From NCBI GenBank assembly GCA_003278765.1, contig QCDK01000003.1:1-64000 (forward strand): a DNA stretch of 64,000 nt, in the 5' to 3' direction. Origin of the DNA: Prochlorococcus sp. AG-355-G23 (GTDB lineage: Bacteria; Cyanobacteriota; Cyanobacteriia; PCC-6307; Cyanobiaceae). The notes beneath the pieces are model-generated. The model did not search any database. It was not told the origin of the DNA and was given only the letters and a program-made list of their open reading frames with translations. Shown here piece by piece: positions 33,950 through 43,020 of the stretch; the first letter of the stretch is position 1, and each line of letters opens with the position of its first letter. A program made the translations under genes and the position numbers.

Positions 33950-34010
33950 GATTCAAATAACTAACTTTGGGTATGGTAAATTTATTTATATCTAGCAATA
34001 TTATCTATAT

Positions 34011-35801
34011 ATGTCGAATATTGATTTAAAAAGAAGAACAAAAATAGTAGCAACTATTGGACCTGCAACACAATCTGAAGAGATAATTACAGATTTAATT
34101 AAAGCTGGAGTAACAACATTCAGATTGAATTTCTCACATGGAGATCATAAAGATCATGCCGAGAGAATAAAAACCATAAGGGAAGTATCAAAAAAGTTAG
34201 ATATAGATATTGGAATATTGCAAGATCTTCAAGGCCCTAAAATACGATTAGGTCGCTTTAAAGATGGACCAGTAAAAGTTAAAAAAGGGGATAAATTCAC
34301 ACTGACATCAAATGAAGTCGAATGTACAAATACTATTGCAAATGTAACCTACGACAAACTTTCTCAAGAAGTTAATGAAGGGAAAAGAATACTATTAGAT
34401 GATGGGAAAATAGAAATGATCGTAGAAAAAGTAGACAAAGAGGCTAATCTTTTGAAGTGCATGGTAACTGTAGGTGGGGTTCTTTCAAACAATAAAGGTG
34501 TAAATTTTCCAGATGTTAAATTATCAGTAAAAGCATTAACAGAAAAAGATAAAGAGGATTTAAAATTCGGTTTATCTGAAGGAGTTGATTGGATAGCATT
34601 AAGTTTCGTAAGAAATCCATCTGATATAAATGAGATAAAAGATTTAATAAACAAAAATGGTCATTCAACTCCTGTAGTCGCAAAAATAGAAAAATTTGAA
34701 GCAATTGATCAGATCGATACAGTATTACCTTTATGTGATGGGGTTATGGTTGCAAGAGGTGATTTGGGAGTAGAAATGCCTGCTGAAGAAGTTCCACTTT
34801 TACAAAAGGAATTAATAAGAAAAGCTAATACATTAGGTATCCCAATAATTACAGCTACTCAAATGCTTGATTCTATGGCTTCTAATCCAAGACCAACAAG
34901 AGCCGAAGTTAGTGATGTTGCTAATGCAATTCTGGATGGTACTGATGCTGTAATGCTTTCAAACGAAACTGCAGTTGGCGATTATCCTGTAGAAGCAGTT
35001 GAAACGATGGCAACCATAGCAAGAAGAATTGAAAGGGATTATCCACTTAAGGCTATTGAAAGCCACTTACCCAGTACTATCCCAAATGCTATTAGTGCAG
35101 CAGTAAGTAATATAGCCAGGCAACTTGATGCAGGAGCTATAATTCCTTTAACTAAATCAGGTTCTACCGCTCGAAATGTAAGTAAGTTCAGACCACCAAC
35201 ACCTATCTTGGCAACTACTACTGAGAGAAGTGTAGCGAGAAGATTGCAACTTGTTTGGGGAGTTACTCCAATAGTAGTTAAAAATGATGAAAGAACAGCA
35301 AAAACCTTTAGTTTAGCTATGCAAATTGCACAAGAGATGGGGATCCTAAAACAAGGAGATTTAGTAGTTCAAACCGCAGGTACATTAACTGGAATTAGCG
35401 GCTCTACAGATTTAATAAAAGTCGGATTAGTAAGAAAGATTGTATCAAGAGGAATATCAATAGGGGAAATCGGTGTAACAGGTAAAGCAAGAATAATTAA
35501 AAATAATCTTGATATATCCCTAATTTGTCCTGGAGAGATATTATTTGTTCCGAAGGAATTTATGAAAAATATTCAACTTAGTAAAAATATTGCTGGCATT
35601 GTTACGAACCAAAATGTAAATGATGTTTATGCTTTGTTTAACAAAAATAATATAAAGATTTCTACAATTTGTAATTTAGAAAATATGGATAATCATCAAA
35701 TCAGTAATGGCGACCTTATTACACTCCAGCTTAATGAAGGTGTTATCTACAAGGGACAAATTGAAGATGATGATGCAATAGATAAATATAAATATGTCTA
35801 G
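34011..35801 (+). CDS. pyk: Pyruvate kinase with C-terminal PEP-utilizer-like extension
   Basis: KIVATIGPATQ, VARGDLGVEMPAEEVP, ITATQMLDSM; about 110 extra C-terminal residues. Confidence 0.97.
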   Translation: MSNIDLKRRTKIVATIGPATQSEEIITDLIKAGVTTFRLNFSHGDHKDHAERIKTIREVSKKLDIDIGILQDLQGPKIRLGRFKDGPVKVKKGDKFTLTSNEVECTNTIANVTYDKLSQEVNEGKRILLDDGKIEMIVEKVDKEANLLKCMVTVGGVLSNNKGVNFPDVKLSVKALTEKDKEDLKFGLSEGVDWIALSFVRNPSDINEIKDLINKNGHSTPVVAKIEKFEAIDQIDTVLPLCDGVMVARGDLGVEMPAEEVPLLQKELIRKANTLGIPIITATQMLDSMASNPRPTRAEVSDVANAILDGTDAVMLSNETAVGDYPVEAVETMATIARRIERDYPLKAIESHLPSTIPNAISAAVSNIARQLDAGAIIPLTKSGSTARNVSKFRPPTPILATTTERSVARRLQLVWGVTPIVVKNDERTAKTFSLAMQIAQEMGILKQGDLVVQTAGTLTGISGSTDLIKVGLVRKIVSRGISIGEIGVTGKARIIKNNLDISLICPGEILFVPKEFMKNIQLSKNIAGIVTNQNVNDVYALFNKNNIKISTICNLENMDNHQISNGDLITLQLNEGVIYKGQIEDDDAIDKYKYV

Positions 35802-37026
35802 GAATATCTCGATAAAAGAAGCCTTAAGCATGGCCACAAAAACTTTAGTTTCGAACAAATTGAGAAGTTCGTTAACAATGCTTGGTATAATTATAGGAAA
35901 TGCATCAGTTATTACACTTGTTGGGCTTGGAAGAGGTGCTCAAACATTAGCTAAAAACCAATTAAGTAATTTAGGTGCAAATGTTTTATTCATTGTTCCT
36001 GGAAATAATGACACCAGAAGAAGAGGTATTTCATTTCCTAAAAATCTTGTTTTAGAAGATGCACTAGCAATAAGAAATCAAGTCCCAACAGTTAAAAAAG
36101 TAGCGCCTCAAATTTCTGCTAACGAAATAGTGCAGTCAAATTCTAAAAGTCTAAATATATCAATTGCAGGAGTTACTCCTGAATTTCTTGAAGTAAGAAG
36201 CTTTGAAGTTGATAAGGGAAGATTTATATCTAAGAGTGATATTAATAGTGCAAGAAGTTATGTAGTAATAGGTCCTGATCTTAAGGACGAGTTTTTCAAA
36301 GATAATTCTTCATCACTTGGGGAAAAAATCAGAATTAAAGATCATACTTATGAAATTATTGGAATATTAAAACCAAAAGGTGCTGTATTTGGAAGTAATC
36401 AAGACAAAAATGCTTATATTCCATTAACCACCATGGTCAATAGGATTACTGGGAAGGACCCAACATATGGAGTAAGTTTAAGCTTCATTAGTGTTGAAGC
36501 TATAAATAAAAATGCAACTAGTGCCGCTAAATTTCAGATTACTAACTTATTAAGGCAAAGACATAAAATAATCAGAGATGATGACTTTGCGGTTAGATCA
36601 CAAGAAGATGCATTGAATATAGTAACCAATATAACAAGTGGGTTAACTTTTTTATTGGCTGGTATTGGGGCAGTATCTTTGGTGGTTGGAGGCATAGGAA
36701 TAATGAATATTATGCTTGTTTCTGTAAGTGAAAGGACTGAAGAAATTGGACTTAGAAAAGCAATAGGAGCTAAACAGTCAGATATATTAATTCAATTTTT
36801 AATTGAGGCATTGATTTTATCTTCAATTGGTGGATTAATTGGAACAACAACAGGATTATCAGGTGTTTTTCTTTTATCTCTGATAACACCACTTCCTGCA
36901 TCAGTTGGAATTACAACTACTTTTTCCACCATGATCATTTCAGGATCAATAGGTTTAATCTTTGGCGTTTTACCTGCAAAAAGAGCTTCTAAATTAGATC
37001 CAATTGTTGCATTGAGAAGTTTATAA
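35794..37026 (+). CDS. MacB/FtsX-type ABC transporter permease
   Basis: LRSSLTMLGIIIGNASVI, GGIGIMNIMLVSVSERTEEIGLRKAIGAK, PAKRASKLDPIVALR. Confidence 0.92.
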   Translation: MSRNISIKEALSMATKTLVSNKLRSSLTMLGIIIGNASVITLVGLGRGAQTLAKNQLSNLGANVLFIVPGNNDTRRRGISFPKNLVLEDALAIRNQVPTVKKVAPQISANEIVQSNSKSLNISIAGVTPEFLEVRSFEVDKGRFISKSDINSARSYVVIGPDLKDEFFKDNSSSLGEKIRIKDHTYEIIGILKPKGAVFGSNQDKNAYIPLTTMVNRITGKDPTYGVSLSFISVEAINKNATSAAKFQITNLLRQRHKIIRDDDFAVRSQEDALNIVTNITSGLTFLLAGIGAVSLVVGGIGIMNIMLVSVSERTEEIGLRKAIGAKQSDILIQFLIEALILSSIGGLIGTTTGLSGVFLLSLITPLPASVGITTTFSTMIISGSIGLIFGVLPAKRASKLDPIVALRSL

Positions 37027-37041
37027 ATAGAATTTATAATA

Positions 37042-37611
37042 ATGCTCAATTTTTATAAATTAATTGAGATACTGGTGAGTCTTCAATCAATAGTAATAAC
37101 ATCAATGTTACCTGTTTATATTCCACTACCTTTTATCTATAAATCTAGTAATAACTTTGAGTTACCTATCACATGGCAAATTCCGACTATAATTTTATTA
37201 ACACTTATATTCAATAAAAAAGTTGTTTTTAGAGCATTTTCTATATATATAGTTTTGGGGTTATTTATACTTCCTATCTTTCATCAAGGAGGTTCATTAG
37301 GTTATTTGCTCACTCCAAATTTTGGTTATTTATTAGGTTTGTATCCATTAATCAAAATAATTGATAATTTAAATAATAGAAATAAAATAAATGTCCGAAA
37401 CTTTTTAAAAAACGGACTTATAGCAATAGGTGCTATGCATTTAACTGGAATATTTTACAATTTCACACAAATTATATTCTACAGTCAATACAATTTATTT
37501 TTATATAATTTAGGGAAATACTCATTAGGTAAAATTGGATATCATTTTTTAATGCTTTTTCCACTTTTATTACTTATTAAACCTATAGATCGTTTAAAAC
37601 GTAGCAAATAA
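37042..37611 (+). CDS. bioY: BioY-family (biotin ECF transporter S component) protein
   Basis: Multi-TM; LGLFILPIFHQGG, GYLLTPNFGYLLGLYP resemble BioY. Confidence 0.75.
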   Translation: MLNFYKLIEILVSLQSIVITSMLPVYIPLPFIYKSSNNFELPITWQIPTIILLTLIFNKKVVFRAFSIYIVLGLFILPIFHQGGSLGYLLTPNFGYLLGLYPLIKIIDNLNNRNKINVRNFLKNGLIAIGAMHLTGIFYNFTQIIFYSQYNLFLYNLGKYSLGKIGYHFLMLFPLLLLIKPIDRLKRSK

Positions 37612-38069
37612 TGATTATTAATATAAAAACAAAATTATATTTTGTATCTTTAAGTATTTTTATTGTTCTAATAGATCAATTTACGAAATATTTAATGTTT
37701 TATAATAAAAAATTATTTATTAACAAAGATTTTCTTTTATTCAAATTAGACTTTGTAAAAAATTACGGAGCAGCATTTAACATATTAAGTGGTAGTAGAG
37801 TATTTTTATCTTTAATAAGTATTTTTTTTTCTATATTACTTATTTATTTGATATTTAGGAAGAATACTTTTAACTCATACGATTTATATTCTATTAGCTT
37901 TATTCTTGGTGGAACTATTGGTAATGGTATAGATAGGATATATAGAGGTTTTGTAATTGATTTTATAAATTTAAATATTATAAAATTTCCAGTATTTAAT
38001 ATTGCTGATATATCTATTAATATTGGTTTCTTTATTTTACTGTATATCATTTTTAAAAATAATCGATAA
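37611..38069 (+). CDS. lspA: Lipoprotein signal peptidase (signal peptidase II)
   Basis: IDQFTKYL, FVKNYGAAFNIL, GGTIGNGIDRIYRGFVIDFI, FNIADISI. Confidence 0.93.
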   Translation: MIINIKTKLYFVSLSIFIVLIDQFTKYLMFYNKKLFINKDFLLFKLDFVKNYGAAFNILSGSRVFLSLISIFFSILLIYLIFRKNTFNSYDLYSISFILGGTIGNGIDRIYRGFVIDFINLNIIKFPVFNIADISINIGFFILLYIIFKNNR

Positions 38070-38070
38070 A

Positions 38071-39570
38071 ATGAATTACTTGAAATTAAAGTATATAAAG
38101 TATGTAGTATTGATATTATTTATTTATATTTTATTTTCCATATTTGTAAGAATAGTAAATATTTATACTTTTTTATTTTTAATAATAATTATTTATACTT
38201 TTTATAATATTGATAACAAATTATTTAAAAAAATAGTTTATAAAGTTATATATAAAAATAAAAAAAATACACTTTCATTCAAAAATACATATGGTGCTGC
38301 CAAGATAAGTTTGGAAGGAGTCGAGAAAATTAACAAAAAAATTAGCGATAAAGTAAAAGCTGAATTGTTAAATTACCAAAAAAATATACTAGAGTCCCAA
38401 TTAAAAACAGGAGATTATAAAGTTACTCTTTTTGGAGCAGGTTCCTCAGGAAAAACATCCATAGTAAGATCTTTATTGAAAAATATTGTCGGACAAACCT
38501 CAGCAAAAATAGGTACAACAAAACAAATTAATAGCTATAAAATTCGTATACCAATTTTAAAAAGAAACATTAATATAGTTGACACTCCGGGGTTATTCGA
38601 ACCATCTAAATTAGGTGAAGAAAGAGAAAAAGCAACAATTATTAAAGCATCAAATTCTGACTTAGTTCTATTTGTGTTAGATCAGGACATAAATAAATAC
38701 GAAAACTATTTAATTAAAGAATTATTAAAATTAAGGAAAAAAATTATAATAGTTCTAAATAAATGTGATTTGAGGTCTAGAGATGAAAATAACCTTATCA
38801 AAGAAAATATAATTTCTATAACATCCGCTAGAAAAAATAAAATTTCAGTCGTTCAAACAATTGCAGTCCCTCAAAAATCTCCCTATAAAAAATCAGATGC
38901 TTTAAATTTAGTTCCGGAAGTAGGAAGTTTATTTAGAGAAATAATTGAAACCCTTGATAATAATGGTGAAGAATTATTAGCGGATAATATTCTTTTTCGC
39001 TCAAATAAGTTAAGTATTAAAAGTAAAAATTTCGTACAAGAACAAAGATATTTAATGTCAAATAAAGTGATTAATAAATATATGTGGATAACAGGAGGAG
39101 TAATACTAGTTAATCCTCTACCGGCTGTTGATTTTCTTACTACTACCTCCGTAAACCTTCAAATGATAATGGAGTTATCAAAAATATATGAAATAAAGCT
39201 TACAAAAAAAGATGCAAAAGATTTGGCGACTGCATTGCTAAGCGCATTGGCTAAACAAGGAATACTAAAAGGGAGTCTCGCCATTCTTTCTCCTGCTTTA
39301 GCTACAAGTTTAACTAAAATAATATTATCTAAATCTATACAATCAGTTACAGCAGGCTGGTTAATAAGAATAGTAGGACTAAGTTTGATCGAATATTTTA
39401 AAAATGGTCAAGATTGGGGAGATGGAGGAATTCAAGAAGTAGTAGATAAGATTTATAGAATAAGTAAAAGAGAGGATATTTTAAATAATTTCGTAAAAGA
39501 AGCTATTTCAAAAATTGAAATGAAAAAATATTTTAAATCAAAAAAAAGTTTGCCTCCCTTTATTAATTAA
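38071..39570 (+). CDS. Membrane-associated GTPase with C-terminal DUF697-like domain
   Basis: LFGAGSSGKTSIVRSLL (P-loop), VDTPGL (G3), LNKCDL (NKxD); two N-terminal TMs; TAGWLIRIVGLSLIEYF. Start reassigned to ATG 38071, just after the lspA stop. Confidence 0.87.
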   Translation: MNYLKLKYIKYVVLILFIYILFSIFVRIVNIYTFLFLIIIIYTFYNIDNKLFKKIVYKVIYKNKKNTLSFKNTYGAAKISLEGVEKINKKISDKVKAELLNYQKNILESQLKTGDYKVTLFGAGSSGKTSIVRSLLKNIVGQTSAKIGTTKQINSYKIRIPILKRNINIVDTPGLFEPSKLGEEREKATIIKASNSDLVLFVLDQDINKYENYLIKELLKLRKKIIIVLNKCDLRSRDENNLIKENIISITSARKNKISVVQTIAVPQKSPYKKSDALNLVPEVGSLFREIIETLDNNGEELLADNILFRSNKLSIKSKNFVQEQRYLMSNKVINKYMWITGGVILVNPLPAVDFLTTTSVNLQMIMELSKIYEIKLTKKDAKDLATALLSALAKQGILKGSLAILSPALATSLTKIILSKSIQSVTAGWLIRIVGLSLIEYFKNGQDWGDGGIQEVVDKIYRISKREDILNNFVKEAISKIEMKKYFKSKKSLPPFIN

Positions 39571-39700
39571 TATTGGATAATTGATCATTTAGATAAGTTC
39601 TGAAATCAAAGATAGTGATTAATAGTAAATAAGCAATACAAATAGCTATTGAGATAAACCCTGTTACTATTGCAATAATTTTTGGTCTTCCCATATTCAT
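39563..39700 (-). CDS. Small single-TM protein (45 aa), not in the ORF track
   Basis: Reverse translation: MNMGRPKIIAIVTGFISIAICIAYLLLITIFDFRTYLNDQLSNIN*. One TM, positive N-terminus; fills the gap between GTPase and decarboxylase genes. Confidence 0.72.
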   Translation of the reverse strand: MNMGRPKIIAIVTGFISIAICIAYLLLITIFDFRTYLNDQLSNIN

Positions 39701-39703
39701 TAG

Positions 39704-41089
39704 TTAAGCATCTAAAAGTCTCAAAAGTTCTTCAATATGAGAATCCTTTGTATTGTAATTTCCCATGACAACCCGTAAAAAATATTTACCTTTAAATTTT
39801 GGTCTAGAAAGCATAAAATTATTATTAATTAGTTCATTTACTTTAGTTTGAGTCCATGCATCAGAGTCTTTTGGCTCAAGTTTATTTGGTAAGAATGAAA
39901 CAATATGAAGAGGACCTGAATATATATCAAATTTATTTTTACTAATATTTTTTACAAAAAAATCTTTTCTTTTAATTGATGATTTTAATATATTTTCTAT
40001 TCCTTTGAGACCTAAAAAACGTAACCCAAGCCATAGTTTAATAACCTCTGCAGGTCTAGAACCTTGTATGCCTATTTCTCCTCTATTTATAATATTTTCT
40101 TTGGATGATATATATGGTAGTCCAGTATTAAAAGTATTTTCTAAGGTACTCATATTTGAAACCAATAACAAAGATGAAGTCTTTGTTATGCCTATAATTT
40201 TTTGTGGATTTATCGTTATCGAATTAGCCTGATTAATATTATTTAGACCTTCTATTGGAATAGAAGTTATAGCAAAAATCCCTCCAATTGAACCATCAAT
40301 ATGTAACCATATGTTTCTTTTTTTACAGATTTCACTTATTTCTTTAATAGGATCAATGGCTCCTCTTACAGTTGTCCCAAGGGTTGCAACAATAGCAAAT
40401 ATTTTTTTATTTTCTATTGAACATTTATCTAAAGAGTTTCGCAGATCGTTTATATCCATTCGACCTTGATTATCAGTTTTAATCTTTACAAGATTCCTAG
40501 TATCGAGACCCATTACTCTTATACATTTAACGAAAGAAGAATGAGCATCTTCACTAACAAGTAATACAGAATTAGGATTCGTACCTAATCCAGAATTATT
40601 TCTAGCTGCAATAAGTGCATTTAGATTACTTAATGTACCTCCGCTAGCAGCTATACCCCCTGAGAAATCATTAAACCCTATTTTCTTGGCAAACCATTTG
40701 CATAATGATTCCTCAAGCAAGGTTACACTTGGTGATAACTCGTAAGCGAGAAGATTATTATTTAAACCAGCAGCAATTAAATCTCCCAAAATAGAAAAAA
40801 TTAGAGGTGGGGGATCAAGGTGAGCTAGTGAACCAGGATGAACAGGATTAAATGAGTTATTCAAAAGAGATTCAATCTCAGAAAACAAATCTTCCTCGGA
40901 GTTACCATCTTCCGCAGGCATAATACAATTGAAACTCTCATCAAAAGGTAAAGGACCATTTTTATCAGCTTTAGAGAACCAGTCACAAAGAGTTTGACTA
41001 GCTCTATTCAGAAGAGTAATCAATTTGTCATTAGTCCCTAAATTTGAGGGGAAATATATATCTTTATTATTAATTAAATCTTCAGCCAT
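39704..41089 (-). CDS. Group II pyridoxal-phosphate-dependent amino acid decarboxylase
   Basis: HPGSLAHLDPPPLIFSILGDLIAAGLN, LVSEDAHSSFVKC, LHIDGSIGG, INPQKIIGITKTSSLLL (PLP Lys region). Confidence 0.88.
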   Translation of the reverse strand: MAEDLINNKDIYFPSNLGTNDKLITLLNRASQTLCDWFSKADKNGPLPFDESFNCIMPAEDGNSEEDLFSEIESLLNNSFNPVHPGSLAHLDPPPLIFSILGDLIAAGLNNNLLAYELSPSVTLLEESLCKWFAKKIGFNDFSGGIAASGGTLSNLNALIAARNNSGLGTNPNSVLLVSEDAHSSFVKCIRVMGLDTRNLVKIKTDNQGRMDINDLRNSLDKCSIENKKIFAIVATLGTTVRGAIDPIKEISEICKKRNIWLHIDGSIGGIFAITSIPIEGLNNINQANSITINPQKIIGITKTSSLLLVSNMSTLENTFNTGLPYISSKENIINRGEIGIQGSRPAEVIKLWLGLRFLGLKGIENILKSSIKRKDFFVKNISKNKFDIYSGPLHIVSFLPNKLEPKDSDAWTQTKVNELINNNFMLSRPKFKGKYFLRVVMGNYNTKDSHIEELLRLLDA

Positions 41090-41145
41090 CAGATAAGATA
41101 TCTATTAATAATTCTATTCTCAATCTTGATAAATGAGATATATTT

Positions 41146-41646
41146 TTGAAAATGGAAATAGTAATGAAGAATAAAATAAAAACAAATAATTCAAAATACA
41201 GTTTGTGGATGAATTCGATATTAAGGAGATCCAAAGAGATTGGGAAAGTTGAGCTACCAATCTGTTCAATAATTTTAGACGAGAGAGAAAGATGTATCGG
41301 GAGAGGGGTTAACAGAAGGAATATAAATAAAGACCCATTAGGTCATGCTGAGATAATGGCACTTAGGCAGGCATCTCTAATAAAAAATGATTGGAGATTT
41401 AATGAATGTACTATTATCACAAATTTAGAACCTTGCACTATGTGTACCTCTGCACTTATTCAAGCACGGATGGGTAAAGTTATTTTCGGGGCTTACGATA
41501 AGAAAAGAGGTGGATTGGGTGGTTCAATTGACCTATCAAAACATGAAAGTGCTCATCACAAAATGGAAATAATTGGAGGTATCCTAGAAGATGAATGCAG
41601 TCAAATTTTACAGATTTGGTTCAAAAAGTTGAGGACTCAAAAATAG
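41146..41646 (+). CDS. tadA: tRNA-specific adenosine deaminase (TadA-like)
   Basis: GHAEIMALRQA and NLEPCTMCTSALIQARMGKVIFGAYDKKRGG. Confidence 0.92.
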   Translation: MKMEIVMKNKIKTNNSKYSLWMNSILRRSKEIGKVELPICSIILDERERCIGRGVNRRNINKDPLGHAEIMALRQASLIKNDWRFNECTIITNLEPCTMCTSALIQARMGKVIFGAYDKKRGGLGGSIDLSKHESAHHKMEIIGGILEDECSQILQIWFKKLRTQK

Positions 41647-42805
41647 AAAATTTCTTAAGCTCGGTATCAAAAAGGTTTAATAATCTATCAACATTCTCGT
41701 CACATGAATTAAAACCCATTAGCCCTACACGCCACACCTTTCCAGATAATTCTCCAAGTCCATTTCCTATCTCAATTCCAAAGTTCCTTAAGAGATGATT
41801 CCTAAAACCATCCCCATCAACTGCTGGAGGTATTTTAACTGTGGTTAAAGTTGGCAATCTATAATCCTCTGATACATGTAATTCCATTCCAAGACTTTCT
41901 AAACCATTCCACAATTTCTTTGCATTAGTATTGTGTCTATTCCAAACATTTTCTAAACCCTCATTCGCAATTAATCGTAAACCTTCACGAATCGCAAAAT
42001 TCATGTTTACTGGAGCAGTATGATGGTAAACACGATCAGAACCCCAATACTTATTTAATAGGGATAAATCTAAATACCAGTTAGGTACTTTTGTTTTTCT
42101 TGAACCTAGTTTTTCTTCAGCTCTCTTATTCATTGTAAAAGGGCTTAAACCAGGGGGACAACTTAATCCCTTTTGACTACAACTGTATGCTAGATCAATT
42201 TTCCATTCGTCTATCAATAATTCTAAAGCGCCAAGTGAAGTAACAGCATCAACTAAAAACAAGCAATTATTCTTTCTACAAATATCCCCAATCCCATCAA
42301 GAGGTTGTAAAACACCACTTGATGTTTCAGCATGGACAATAGCAAAAATAGCCGGTTTCTTAGTCTCTATTTCATACTTAATTTCCTCATAAGTAAAGGC
42401 TTCACCCCATGGTTTTTCAATAAAAGAAACTTGAGCTTTATATCTAGTCGCCATATCAACTAATCTATCTCCAAAATATCCATTTTTAGCAATAAGAATT
42501 TTCTCGCCTTCTTCAACAAAATTAGCTATTGAAGCTTCCATCGCTGCACTACCAGTACCGCTCATAGGGAGTGTAAGACGATTATTGCACTGCCAGGTAT
42601 ACCTTAAAAGGTGCTGAACGTCAGACATCAATGAGATATATGCCTCATCTAAATGACCAATAGGATTTAAAGAAAGAGCGCTTAATACTTCTGGATGTGC
42701 GTTTGAAGGTCCGGGGCCTAATAAAAGTCTGGAGGGAACATAAGTCTTTGAAAAATGAGATAAATTCTCTTTATTTAAAGCCGGAATAAGTTTTGCTTCT
42801 GTCAA
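41621..42805 (-). CDS. Class V aminotransferase (alanine/serine-glyoxylate aminotransferase family)
   Basis: LLGPGPSNAHPEVL, PMSGTGSAAMEASIANF, LVDAVTSLGALEL, AYSCSQKGLSCPPGL (PLP Lys). Confidence 0.92.
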   Translation of the reverse strand: MTEAKLIPALNKENLSHFSKTYVPSRLLLGPGPSNAHPEVLSALSLNPIGHLDEAYISLMSDVQHLLRYTWQCNNRLTLPMSGTGSAAMEASIANFVEEGEKILIAKNGYFGDRLVDMATRYKAQVSFIEKPWGEAFTYEEIKYEIETKKPAIFAIVHAETSSGVLQPLDGIGDICRKNNCLFLVDAVTSLGALELLIDEWKIDLAYSCSQKGLSCPPGLSPFTMNKRAEEKLGSRKTKVPNWYLDLSLLNKYWGSDRVYHHTAPVNMNFAIREGLRLIANEGLENVWNRHNTNAKKLWNGLESLGMELHVSEDYRLPTLTTVKIPPAVDGDGFRNHLLRNFGIEIGNGLGELSGKVWRVGLMGFNSCDENVDRLLNLFDTELKKFSIFESSTF

Positions 42806-42955
42806 AGCATTACATTCAATTACTTTTAAATTAGACTAATATTGTCGCTTAAGCGATATTTTTTTATAGAAATTAATTCAATTTAAATAATTAAGTAAAT
42901 AATTATTAAAGTTATGACTTGAAACACTCAAAGAAGACGTCTAGTGTTGAAAAAA

Positions 42956-42969
42956 GTTACTATTGATAC
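42956..42969 (+). promoter_or_regulatory. Putative NtcA-binding site upstream of glnA
   Basis: GTT-ACTATTGA-TAC fits GTn-N8-nAC; TATTAA at 42989-42994 is a plausible -10 at class-II activation spacing. Confidence 0.68.
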
Positions 42970-43020
42970 ATAATAAGAATCATCAAGTTATTAATTTCAT
43001 AGAAGGTATCTTAATAAGTT

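Noticed and set aside
41595-41798. 67-aa + strand ORF at the tadA end
   Set aside because: Overlaps tadA and the aminotransferase gene in another frame; shadow ORF.
42806-43020. Glutamine riboswitch (glnA RNA) upstream of glnA
   Set aside because: I could not find the expected CGUUCAUC...GGACGGAAGUAGG-type core; the NtcA-type promoter explains the region better.
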